64,000 nucleotides of DNA from Prauserella rugosa (GTDB taxonomy: Bacteria; Actinomycetota; Actinomycetes; Mycobacteriales; Pseudonocardiaceae). This document shows, piece after piece, positions 8,778 to 21,225 of the stretch. The translations under genes were made by a program, and so were the position numbers. Positions within the stretch are counted from its first letter, which is position 1. The number at the start of each line of letters is the position of its first letter. The notes under the pieces were generated by a model. It saw only the letters and a program-made list of their open reading frames with translations. It was not told where the DNA came from and did no database searches. The DNA lies in NCBI RefSeq assembly GCF_000719975.1, contig NZ_JOIJ01000007.1, positions 62,001 to 126,000 of the forward strand, read 5' to 3'.

Positions 8778-9677
8778 GTGGATCTGGGGAAGTTGCGCAC
8801 GCTGAGGGAATTCGCCGACCGGGGGAGCGTCGTCGCGACGGCGCAGGCGCTGCACTGCACACCGTCGGCCGTGTCCCAACAGCTGAAGGCACTGCAGGCC
8901 GAGACCGGCGTCGCGCTGACCGAACCCGCAGGCCGGGGGCTTCGCCTGACCGACGCGGGTGCTGCCCTGGTGGCCAGGGCCGACGAGGTGCTTGGCGCCG
9001 TCGAACGGGCGGAGGCCGAGCTCGACGCATATCGCGAGTCCCCGCGCGGACGCGTGCGGCTCGCGATCTTCCCTTCGGCCGCGGTGCTGTTGCTGCCCGG
9101 TCTGCTCACGCGGTTCGCCGAGTTCACCGGACTCGACGTCGACGTACGCGATGTCGACATGACGCCCGACGAGGTGCCGGGGCTGCTGGCCGACTTCGAC
9201 ATCGTCGTCACGCACCGGGACGAACACGCCACGCCGATCGAGTCGGAGCGACTGCGCGTCGTGCCGTTGTTGCGCGAACCGCTCGACGTCGCTCTGCCAC
9301 AGGGGCATCCGCTGGGCGGAAAGGAGCGGCTCGAACTCGCCGACCTCGCGAACGAGCGGTGGATCAGCGTCGACGTCGGATTCCCCGTCGACGACGTGCT
9401 GCTGTCCCTGGCCACTCGCACCGGGGTGCGGCCACGGGTGGTGCAGCGGATCAACGACTTCCACATCACCGAGGCACTCGTCGCGGCGGGCCACGGGATC
9501 GCGTTGCTGCCCCGGTACGCGGTGGACACCACCCGGGTCGTTCGGCGGCCGCTGGCCGGCATCCGCGTGGCTCGGAACGTCGAGGCCGTTGTCCGGCACG
9601 GGGGGCCTGTTCGGCCTGCTGTCAGTGCCGTTCTGGAGGCCGTGCGGGCCGAGGCCGGGGAGGTCGCCCTGGGGTGA
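8778..9677 (+). CDS. LysR-family transcriptional regulator
   Basis: A 299-residue LysR-type regulator. The winged helix-turn-helix is at residues 1-60 (LRTLREFADRGS, then TAQALHCTPSAVSQQLKAL), followed by a substrate-binding domain of the periplasmic-receptor fold. I chose GTG 8778 because MDLGKLRTL aligns with the usual LysR beginning; GTG 8772 and TTG 8766 are in-frame alternatives and no ribosome site separates them. It is divergent from the EamA exporter and probably senses that exporter's substrate. The AT-rich spacer (about 8701-8760, including GATATTATTTTC) is the likely shared operator region. Confidence 0.88.
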   Translation: MDLGKLRTLREFADRGSVVATAQALHCTPSAVSQQLKALQAETGVALTEPAGRGLRLTDAGAALVARADEVLGAVERAEAELDAYRESPRGRVRLAIFPSAAVLLLPGLLTRFAEFTGLDVDVRDVDMTPDEVPGLLADFDIVVTHRDEHATPIESERLRVVPLLREPLDVALPQGHPLGGKERLELADLANERWISVDVGFPVDDVLLSLATRTGVRPRVVQRINDFHITEALVAAGHGIALLPRYAVDTTRVVRRPLAGIRVARNVEAVVRHGGPVRPAVSAVLEAVRAEAGEVALG

Positions 9678-9691
9678 CGCCCGGCGGCGTT

Positions 9692-9754
9692 TCGGCAACT
9701 CGCGTCGCCGTGTTGGCATCTTGCGTCGTCGTGTTGGCACTTGGCGGCGTTGTG
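9692..9754 (+). repeat. tandem repeat, three 21-bp units (copy 1)
   Basis: Three contiguous 21-bp units of the form TTGGCAtCTtGCGTCGtCGTG fill the space after the lysR stop. The units begin at 9692, 9713 and 9734. The same array, on the opposite strand and also exactly 63 bp, occurs at 30274-30336. Copy 1 is more diverged (unit 3 has four or more changes). No coding role is apparent. Confidence 0.75.
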
Positions 9755-9846
9755 AACCGCACCGAACCGCACGCACGAACCCTTCCCCGAACCCGGCCAC
9801 GAAACCATGCCGCACCCTGACAGGGTTCACCGCCAGCCTGGACCCC

Positions 9847-10761
9847 ATGGACTCACTGACAGGACGGACGGCGGTCGTAGCAGGCGGGACCCGTGGGGCC
9901 AGCCGCGCCATCGCCGTGGAACTGGCCCGCCGCGGCGCATACGTGTACGTGACCGGGCGCAGCTCGGGCGAAACGCGGTCCGAAGTGGATCGGCCGGAGA
10001 CGATCGAAGGCACGCTGGAGCTCATCGGCGAGGCGGGTGGGCACGGGACGGCCATTCGCGTCGACCACCTCGAACGGGAACAGGTGCGGGAACTGGCCAC
10101 GCGGATCGACGCCGAACGCGGCCGGGTCGACATCCTGGTCAACGGACTCTGGGGCGGCGACAACTACATCGGCTGGGACGCACCGGTGTGGGAGCATCCA
10201 CTCGACGACGCGCTGCGCATGATCAGGCTGAGCATCGACGCGCACATGATCACCAGCCATCATCTGCTCGGCCTGATGATCCGGCGGCCTGGCGGACTCG
10301 TCGTCGAAGTCACCGACGGCACCGCCGAACACAACGCGGCATACCGCGAAGGCACGTCACTCGGGTTCTACGTCGCCAAAGCCGCCGTACACCAGCTTGC
10401 CATCGGCCAAGCCCACCAACTGGCCCCGTACGGCAGCACCGCCGTCGCCGTCACACCCGGCTGGCTCCGCTCCGAAGCCATGCTCGACCACTACGGCGTC
10501 ACCGAAGACAACTGGCGCGACGCGCTCACCACTGTGCCGCACTTCTGCATCTCCGAAACTCCCACCTTCACCGGCCGCACCGTCGCCGCTCTCGCTGCCG
10601 ACCCCGACAAACACCGCTTCGCCGGGCAAACCCTGTCCAGCGGCCACCTGGCCCAGATCTACGACATTGATGACGTCGACGGCAGCCGGCCCGACGCGTG
10701 GCGCTACATCGCCGAAGTCGAACAACCCGGCAAACCCGCCGACGCCACCGGCTACCGGTAA
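9847..10761 (+). CDS. SDR-family oxidoreductase
   Basis: A 304-residue short-chain dehydrogenase/reductase. The NAD(P)-binding glycine motif is GGTRGASRAIA (about 13-23) and the NxxG-type strand end is ILVNGLWGG (about 93-101). The catalytic region is unusual. Aligning K of GFYVAKAAV with the family lysine puts Phe where the catalytic Tyr should be, with Tyr one place later (YxxK instead of YxxxK). ATG 9847 is the first start that gives a normal SDR N-terminus. A CAGCCT hexamer ends 7 bases before it, compatible with a leaderless transcript. The following broken WYL regulator gene may once have controlled it. The substrate is unknown. Confidence 0.85.
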   Translation: MDSLTGRTAVVAGGTRGASRAIAVELARRGAYVYVTGRSSGETRSEVDRPETIEGTLELIGEAGGHGTAIRVDHLEREQVRELATRIDAERGRVDILVNGLWGGDNYIGWDAPVWEHPLDDALRMIRLSIDAHMITSHHLLGLMIRRPGGLVVEVTDGTAEHNAAYREGTSLGFYVAKAAVHQLAIGQAHQLAPYGSTAVAVTPGWLRSEAMLDHYGVTEDNWRDALTTVPHFCISETPTFTGRTVAALAADPDKHRFAGQTLSSGHLAQIYDIDDVDGSRPDAWRYIAEVEQPGKPADATGYR

Positions 10762-10800
10762 CCCCTGCGCACCGGCAACGACCGGCGCACAATGCAACCC

Positions 10801-13640
<2,840 letters not shown>

Positions 13641-13643
13641 TCA

Positions 13644-13699
13644 GACCGGCACGACGAAACCCCGCGACGGGGAGCCGGTCCGATCAGGCCCCGTCGCGG
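13644..13699 (-). promoter_or_regulatory. leuA attenuator (terminator stem and interlocking stem)
   Basis: On the minus strand CCGCGACGGGG (13699-13689) pairs perfectly with CCCCGTCGCGG (13672-13662) and is followed by GGTTTCG, a terminator-like hairpin. GACCGGC in its loop (13680-13674) can pair with GCCGGTC downstream (13650-13644). The two stems interlock as a pseudoknot or compete. The 5' arm begins inside the leader ORF, 6 bases after its leucine codons, so a ribosome stalled there would disturb the hairpin. This fits transcription attenuation of leuA by leucyl-tRNA supply, as described for other actinobacteria. Confidence 0.75.
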
Positions 13700-13725
13700 C
13701 AGCGAAGCAGGAGTGCGCGTGCCAC
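13684..13725 (-). CDS. leuL: leuA leader peptide
   Basis: A 13-codon ORF, GTG to TGA, encoding MARALLLRCRDGA with three consecutive leucine codons (CTC CTG CTT at 13713-13705). It lies 86 bases upstream of leuA, directly before the attenuator stem. There is no ribosome site. Instead TAGCCT (13738-13733) stands exactly 7 bases before the GTG, so the transcript probably starts at the GTG itself. Leader peptides of this kind before leuA are known in actinobacteria. The peptide is presumably only a sensor of leucyl-tRNA. Confidence 0.8.
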   Translation of the reverse strand: MARALLLRCRDGA

Positions 13726-13732
13726 GGGCTCG

Positions 13733-13738
13733 AGGCTA
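13733..13738 (-). promoter_or_regulatory. -10 box of the leuA leader transcript
   Basis: TAGCCT on the minus strand matches TANNNT. Seven bases separate it from the leader GTG at 13725, the geometry of leaderless actinobacterial transcripts. A TTGACG at 13752-13747 is too close to act as its -35. Confidence 0.6.
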
Positions 13739-13854
13739 ACCCAAGCCGTCAAGTGTTGACGAGGGTGTCGGTGACATCGAAACGTTACGCGGGAGCGTCA
13801 ACGGGAGGTTACTGGCACGTAGCAAATGCTCATGGGACGTGTCAGACTGCCGGT

Positions 13855-14343
13855 ATGGGTGAGCACACGGAGAAGAACGCGCAGGGTAGCGCGGGTGGCG
13901 GCGTCGGTTCCGAAGCCGCCCAGGTGCCTCAGCCGTCGGTCCCCACGGAGACGAACGAGGCCACTCAGCAACCGCGCGAGAACACCACCGGACAGGGTTC
14001 GAGGCGCGCGGAGAAGAAGTCGCCCTCGGTCGACTGGTCGGCGATCCGCGAGCGTGCCGTGGGCCTGCTCGCCGGGATCGTCCGCTGGGCCGGCCTGATC
14101 TTCGCGCTGATCCTCGTCGGGCACATCATCTTCGTGATCGGCGAAGCCAACCCGGACAACAGCATCGTGTCGTGGGCCGCCGACTGGTCGGAGGGGCTCG
14201 CCCTGGGATTCCACGACCTGTTCCAGCCCACCGACCCCAAGCTGAGCGTGCTGATCAACTACGGCATCGCGGCGATCTTCTGGCTCGTCGTGTCCTCGAT
14301 CGTGGCCAAGGTGATCCGCCGGGTCGGGGGCGGCTCGGTCTGA
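13855..14343 (+). CDS. small membrane protein, unknown function
   Basis: A 162-residue protein I do not recognise. Residues 1-65 are hydrophilic and low-complexity (Gln/Pro/Glu/Thr). Two hydrophobic helices follow: AVGLLAGIVRWAGLIFALILV and further (about 66-95), and INYGIAAIFWLVVSSIVAKVI in the last 25 residues, with the segment SWAADWSEGLALGFHDLF between them. This predicts a disordered cytoplasmic head and a two-helix hairpin anchor. ATG 13855 is preceded by CAGACT six bases upstream. It is divergent from leuA and converges on the nitroreductase gene. Confidence 0.7.
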   Translation: MGEHTEKNAQGSAGGGVGSEAAQVPQPSVPTETNEATQQPRENTTGQGSRRAEKKSPSVDWSAIRERAVGLLAGIVRWAGLIFALILVGHIIFVIGEANPDNSIVSWAADWSEGLALGFHDLFQPTDPKLSVLINYGIAAIFWLVVSSIVAKVIRRVGGGSV

Positions 14344-14389
14344 TCGCCCGCGCCGCCCGCATCGCCCGGCGGGCGGCGCGCACGGACCG

Positions 14390-15010
14390 TCAGTGCTCTT
14401 CGGGGAAGGGCTCCTCGGGGAAGACCGGTCTGCCCCACGTGCCGGTGTGGGCGAGATCGGACAGGGGCAGCCGGCTCCTCGGCGCGCGTTCGCGGTCGAC
14501 GTCGCGCTGCTCGCCCAGCACCTCCGCCTCGGCCTGGACGCCGACGGCGATCGCGACCAGCGGTTCGACGTCCGCGGGCACGGCGAACGACCGGCGCACC
14601 TGCTCGGCGTCGAAGCCGGCCATCTGGTGCACCACCAGCCCTTCGGCGACGGCCTGCAACGCGAGGTTCTCCGCCGCGAGCCCGGCTCCGTACTCGGCAT
14701 ACGGCACCTCGCCCTTGGCGTTGCGCCGTACGGCCAGGCCGACCAGCAGCGCACCGGCGCGGTGGGCCCACGAGCGATTCCGCTCGGTCAGCGCGGCCAG
14801 GATGAGGTCGTAGGTCTCGTCGCCGCGCAGGCCAACGAGGAACCTGGCGGGCTGCGTGTTGCCGAACGACGGCGCCCAGCGCGCCGCTTCGAGCAGCCGA
14901 CGTAGTTGGTCGAGTGTGACCTCGCTCATTGCATCGAGCGCTCGGGGACTCCTCCTGCGTGCGATCAGATCGTGGAGTCCGGCACCCGTTTCCGCTTGCT
15001 CGCCACCCAT
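14390..15010 (-). CDS. nitroreductase-family FMN oxidoreductase
   Basis: A 206-residue nitroreductase-fold flavoprotein. The FMN phosphate-binding motif RRRSPRALD is at about residues 18-26 and AARWAPSFGNTQPARFLV (about 42-59) is the family's second signature. GLAAENLALQAVAEGLVVHQMAGF (about 113-136, given in part) is the central helix. It probably reduces nitro- or quinone-type compounds with NAD(P)H; the physiological substrate is unknown. ATG 15010 has TAGAGT (15022-15017) six bases upstream and no ribosome site, so a leaderless mRNA is likely. Confidence 0.88.
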   Translation of the reverse strand: MGGEQAETGAGLHDLIARRRSPRALDAMSEVTLDQLRRLLEAARWAPSFGNTQPARFLVGLRGDETYDLILAALTERNRSWAHRAGALLVGLAVRRNAKGEVPYAEYGAGLAAENLALQAVAEGLVVHQMAGFDAEQVRRSFAVPADVEPLVAIAVGVQAEAEVLGEQRDVDRERAPRSRLPLSDLAHTGTWGRPVFPEEPFPEEH

Positions 15011-15181
15011 TACGCCACTCTACGGGTAGGAAACCAGCAGCTAGACGGCGTGCCGGGGGTCACAAAGCCGGATGGCATCCGGGTGAACGACCGGTACCCT
15101 TAACGGCGACGATACGGAGCGTGCGCCCCTTGCGACCAGGCTGCGAAGCGGGCGCCGTTCCCTCGAGGAGGTTCGGCCAAA

Positions 15182-17490
<2,309 letters not shown>

Positions 17491-17525
17491 GGAAGTCCGT
17501 TTTCGGCGCGCATATCTGATTCGCG

Positions 17526-17559
17526 AAAACCGCGGAGGGTCCGGCCCTCCGCGGTTTTT
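17526..17559 (+). terminator. intrinsic terminator of lysC-asd
   Basis: AAAACCGCGGAGGG (17526-17539) pairs with CCCTCCGCGGTTTT around a 5-base loop, ending in TTTTT (17555-17559). It is a textbook rho-independent terminator. The A run on the left arm could also let it work on the other strand. Confidence 0.93.
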
Positions 17560-17677
17560 CGCTTTCCGGAAGGGAATGTGACGTGAGCGGTGATCCGTGT
17601 CTCGGATAGTTGTAGACGCTAAGTAAACGCTGGTACGACTCGTGATGGAGCGGTTACACGGCGAAAGGGGTGCGGAC

Positions 17678-18553
17678 ATGGCAGGCGAGTTGCGCGACTG
17701 GGACATCGTGTCCGGTGTGGGCATCACGGCACTCGGGGTCGCTGCCGCGAGGGCCGTCGAGACCAGCCGTCCCGACCCGCTCGTGCGGGATCCGTACGCC
17801 GCGGACTTCGTTCGTGCCGCGGAATCCCCCGTTCCCATGCCGACGCGGGCCGAGGAGGTCGACGACGACGAGTACCAGTGGTCGATCATGTCCGTGTTCC
17901 TCGGGTTGCGATCGCGATTCCTCGACGAGTATCTCCGCGACTGCGTCGACACTGCGGGAATCCGTCAGGTCGTGGTGCTGGCGGCCGGTTTGGACAGTCG
18001 GGCGTTCCGTCTGGAGTGGCCGGAGGACACGACCGTCTACGAGGTCGACCAGCCGCGCGTGCTGGAGTTCAAGGACGAGGTGCTCCGCCGGAGTGGGGCC
18101 GAGGCGAGGTGTGAACGCCGTGCGGTCCCGGTTGACCTGCGCGACGACTGGGCAACGGCGCTGCGCGACGCGGGCTTCGATCCGAAGGCGCCGACGGCGT
18201 GGCTCGCCGAGGGGCTCATCATGTACCTGCCCGAGGAGGTCGCCGAGCGGCTGCTGACGACCGTGCACGCGCACTCCGAACCCGGCAGCGCGATCGCCGT
18301 GGAGTACATGCCCGGGGTTCGCTCCGCTCTCGCCGACTCGGCAGCCGCCACGTTGGCGGAGCGCACGGGTATCGACATCACGTCGTTGCTGCCGGACGCG
18401 GACTACGACCCGCACGTGCGCCTCGGCGAGCTCGGCTGGTCGGTGGACGAGGTGACCGTTGCGGAGCTGGCGCAGCGGTACGGAAGGACGTTCGACGACG
18501 AGGTCTCCGAACTCGCGGGCAACGGCCGGTACCTGACGGCGCGGAAGCGGTGA
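17678..18553 (+). CDS. SAM-dependent methyltransferase, LCM/TIGR00027 type
   Basis: A 291-residue class I methyltransferase of the leucine carboxyl methyltransferase-like group that is expanded in mycobacteria and relatives. The SAM-binding motif is VVVLAAGLDSRAFRL (about 100-114), followed by YEVDQPRVLEFK and the mid-domain WLAEGLIMYLPEEV (about 176-189). Function in this group is mostly unknown; O-methylation of small molecules is usual. ATG 17678 has AAAGGGG about 8 bases upstream; an upstream in-frame start (17642) is less likely. It is monocistronic, lying between the asd terminator and a lipoprotein gene. Confidence 0.87.
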   Translation: MAGELRDWDIVSGVGITALGVAAARAVETSRPDPLVRDPYAADFVRAAESPVPMPTRAEEVDDDEYQWSIMSVFLGLRSRFLDEYLRDCVDTAGIRQVVVLAAGLDSRAFRLEWPEDTTVYEVDQPRVLEFKDEVLRRSGAEARCERRAVPVDLRDDWATALRDAGFDPKAPTAWLAEGLIMYLPEEVAERLLTTVHAHSEPGSAIAVEYMPGVRSALADSAAATLAERTGIDITSLLPDADYDPHVRLGELGWSVDEVTVAELAQRYGRTFDDEVSELAGNGRYLTARKR

Positions 18554-18608
18554 CCTGCTCGCGGGGAAACGGCCACGGCGGCGGTGTTTCCCGGTAGGTT
18601 GCAGGGCC

Positions 18609-18983
18609 ATGTGGACAAGGACGGTGCCCGCCGCCGCGCTGGGAATGATGTTGCTCGCCGGATGCTCCGAGGCCGCGGAGATGCACGACACCGTGAACGG
18701 TGCCGCCGACAAGGCCAGTGTGTGCGGGCAGGCACTGGGCATCGTGGACCTGAATCCGAGTGTCGACGCGGAGAAGGTCAAGTCCGAGGCCGGCGAGAAG
18801 GCGCGGAAGCTGCGTGATCTCGCCTCCGACGTCGCCGAGCAGGACGTCAAGCAGAACCTGACCGCGCTGGCCGACGGCTACGTCGAACTGGAGCAACGCC
18901 GTGTCGACCGCATGAGCGACTTCAACCAGTGGGTCCAGCGGAACCTGAACAACCTGGAGAACCTCCGGAAGGCCTGCCTGTAA
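18609..18983 (+). CDS. small lipoprotein, unknown function
   Basis: A 124-residue secreted lipoprotein I do not recognise. The signal peptide ends in LLAGC, so Cys19 would be the lipidated first residue. The mature part is mostly helical, with Lys/Glu-rich heptad-like stretches (EKVKSEAGEKARKLRDLASD, about 57-76) and the C-terminal NQWVQRNLNNLENLRKACL. A Cys in the middle (about residue 39) and one near the end could pair. ATG 18609 lies 8 bases after TAGGTT. It converges on the MFS gene with a 14-base gap and no terminator hairpin evident. Confidence 0.75.
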   Translation: MWTRTVPAAALGMMLLAGCSEAAEMHDTVNGAADKASVCGQALGIVDLNPSVDAEKVKSEAGEKARKLRDLASDVAEQDVKQNLTALADGYVELEQRRVDRMSDFNQWVQRNLNNLENLRKACL

Positions 18984-18997
18984 CCGCGGGCTCTGGT

Positions 18998-20179
18998 TCA
19001 GACCGGCTGCGGAACCGGCGCAGGGGCGCGGCGGTGCAGGAGTGCGCCGACGGCCGCGAACGCCAGGCCGCCGAGACCGGCCGCGACGAAGCCGAGGCTC
19101 GGTGACGTGTGGTCCATGACGAATCCGACCACGGGGCTGCCCAGTGCGAGGCCGATCCGGGTGGCGGAGTCCTGGACGCCCATCGCCTCGCCGCGTACCT
19201 CGGGCGGAGCCAGGCGGGACACCTGTTCGGTCGTCGCGGCGAGCGTCGGTGCGCACACGAGATTGGACGGCACCAGCACCAGGGCGAGCAGCCACCACGG
19301 CTCGTCGACCAGTGCCACGGGCACCGTCAACACCGCCAACGCCACCATGAGCGGCATCTGCGAGGCCGAGCGGCGGGCAATGCCGTGCACGATGCCGCCG
19401 AGCAGCGAGGCCAGGCACATCACGGCGATGACCACGCCCGACCAACTGACCTCGCCGGACTCGCGGAGCGCGGCCAGCACCGCGAGCTCGGCGCCGACGA
19501 GGACGAACAACGCCCCGGTGGCGACGAGCAGGGTCGCGAGCATGCGCGGCCCGAGCCACGACCGCAACGGCGGCCGCGCGTCGGCGCGGGCGCGGCCGGC
19601 CTCCTCCGCCGTCCGCACCGGAGGGTTGACCACGTAGAGCGCCACCGCGCAGGTGCCGAACAACGCGCCGATGCCCGTCAGCGCGGCAGTGGAGGACACC
19701 TGGGTGCTGACGAGGATGCCGAGCGCGGGGCCGGTCATGAAGGTCAACTCGACGAGCACGGAGTCGAGGGAGTAGGCGGTCCGGCGCTGCCCGGCAGGGA
19801 CGAGCGCGGCGATCACCTGCCGCGCGATCGGGCCCGCGGGCACGAGCAGCGCCCCGGCGGGGAACGCCGCCACGAGCAGCACCGGGTAGGGCAGGTGCGG
19901 TGCACTGATCCAGAACGTCGCCGACGTCGTGCCGCAGACGGCGACGACGGGGCGCAGGCCGTACCTGTCGATCATCCTGCCGAGCAGCGGTGCCGCGGTG
20001 GCGGTTCCCGCCGTCGTGGCGGTGCCGACCAGCCCGGCCGCGCCGTAGCCGTGTCCGAGGGTGCCCACCACGTGGAGGGTCAGCGTGACGCCGGTGGCGG
20101 TCATGGGCAGTCGGGCGAGCATGGCGACGAGCGTCGAGGTGGCCATGCGAGGAATGCGGAGAACGTGCAGGTACGCCAT
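18998..20179 (-). CDS. MFS-family transporter
   Basis: A 393-residue major facilitator protein with about twelve hydrophobic helices and a central loop (VRTAEEAGRARADARPPLRS, about 195-214). The intracellular loop 2-3 motif reads GRMIDRYGLRPVVA, the usual MFS signature. Nothing indicates the substrate; drug or metabolite efflux is the default. I place the start at ATG 20179 (MAYLHVLRIPRM), with in-frame GTG 20188 as an alternative. It resembles the second MFS gene of this window (41431-42699) in size and layout. Confidence 0.85.
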   Translation of the reverse strand: MAYLHVLRIPRMATSTLVAMLARLPMTATGVTLTLHVVGTLGHGYGAAGLVGTATTAGTATAAPLLGRMIDRYGLRPVVAVCGTTSATFWISAPHLPYPVLLVAAFPAGALLVPAGPIARQVIAALVPAGQRRTAYSLDSVLVELTFMTGPALGILVSTQVSSTAALTGIGALFGTCAVALYVVNPPVRTAEEAGRARADARPPLRSWLGPRMLATLLVATGALFVLVGAELAVLAALRESGEVSWSGVVIAVMCLASLLGGIVHGIARRSASQMPLMVALAVLTVPVALVDEPWWLLALVLVPSNLVCAPTLAATTEQVSRLAPPEVRGEAMGVQDSATRIGLALGSPVVGFVMDHTSPSLGFVAAGLGGLAFAAVGALLHRRAPAPVPQPV

Positions 20180-20560
20180 CAACGACACACCTCGACGTAA
20201 CCGCACCTCGGTACGGGCGTGCAACTTTTTTCGGTCACATCACGCCCGCGGCTCACGGGTGACGCGCCTGCGGGTGAACACGCCGCCGACGGGCGCCCAC
20301 GGCTACTTCGAGGGACGGGAATGGGGTGTGTGGTGGACGGGCGGACCACACGGTGACGCCCGGATCGCTCGTCTCGGTACTTGTCGCACCGGCGAACGGG
20401 TGAGGCGCCACTTGAACAGCCCAGTGCGCCGCCCACGCCGCCGACACCCGGGGTAGTCGAATCACGCCACGGAATCGGGGGATTGCAGCGTGTGCCCCCC
20501 GACTCCGGTTGGTACGGCTTGAAGTGTTCGTTGCTCTTCCACGCCAGGAGGTTGGCAGAC
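20180..20560 (+). other. 381-base intergenic region, divergent promoters
   Basis: This region separates the minus-strand MFS gene from the plus-strand secreted protein. No coding frame with support is visible. On the minus strand TTGCAC followed 17-18 bases later by TTACGT could be the MFS promoter. AGGAGG at 20547 is the ribosome site of the following gene. I see no strong repeats or RNA structure. Confidence 0.4.
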
Positions 20561-21112
20561 ATGAAGTCCGGATTCGCTCGCACGGTGGCCGCGGTGTTGT
20601 CGGGAGCGGCGATCGCCGTCTCCACGTCGGGGATCGCGGCAGCCGCGACCATCAGCGACGGCGGCAGCGGCTCGGCCACGACCCAGTCCACCGCGCACCG
20701 CCTGCTGGACCTGCGTGACCAGCTCACCAATCGGGCTTACTCCGGTGACGTGCAGGGCACGGAACGCGCGCTCGACCAGATGGCCCCGGTGCTCGACAAG
20801 CTCGCCGCCACCGAGACCAGCAGGGCGACGGTCGGTGACGCGAAGGAGGCCTTGGCACAGAACCAGCAGGTACAGAAGGTCCTCGCGGACCCGAGCGCGC
20901 AGCCGCGCACCTACACCGCCGACGCCGAGACCAAGCAGCTGCCGGAACTGCCCGATCCGCTCAGCGCGGTGAACGGCCTGCTGCAGTCGTTGCTGGCGAC
21001 GGTGCAGGGTCTGCTGGGCGGTCTGCTCGGCGACGTCCCGGCCGTGCCGGAGGTTCCGGGCGTGCCCGAGGTGCCTGAGGTGCCCGAGGTGCCGGACGTT
21101 CCGGCGCCGTGA
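20561..21112 (+). CDS. secreted protein with Val-Pro-Glu repeat tail
   Basis: A 183-residue exported protein I do not recognise. It has a signal peptide of about 30 residues ending near GIAAAA. A helical middle (about 45-120) is rich in Asp/Gln/Ala, LGGLLGDV-type hydrophobic helices follow, and the tail repeats PEVP about five times (VPEVPGVPEVPEVPEVPDVP). The tail suggests a stiff extended spacer in the cell wall. ATG 20561 follows AGGAGG by 8 bases. A bidirectional hairpin lies downstream. Function unknown. Confidence 0.7.
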   Translation: MKSGFARTVAAVLSGAAIAVSTSGIAAAATISDGGSGSATTQSTAHRLLDLRDQLTNRAYSGDVQGTERALDQMAPVLDKLAATETSRATVGDAKEALAQNQQVQKVLADPSAQPRTYTADAETKQLPELPDPLSAVNGLLQSLLATVQGLLGGLLGDVPAVPEVPGVPEVPEVPEVPDVPAP

Positions 21113-21167
21113 CGCGCAGCTGAGCCGGGACCGATCGGGTCTGCCCGGGTCGGCATCATCCGAGAAG

Positions 21168-21210
21168 AAGCCCCGGGGCCCACGTCGACGTGACGTGAGC
21201 CCCGGGGCTT
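21168..21210. terminator. bidirectional hairpin terminator
   Basis: AAGCCCCGGGG (21168-21178) and the matching CCCCGGGGCTT arm ending at 21210 enclose a loop that is itself palindromic (CACGTCGACGTG). It lies between two convergent genes, and could end both. Confidence 0.8.
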
Positions 21211-21225
21211 CTGTGTGCCGAGCCG

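Noticed and set aside
9692..9754. CRISPR array
   Set aside because: Units are contiguous 21-mers without unique spacers, only three copies, and no cas genes are in the window. The same holds for 30274-30336 and 62826-62906.
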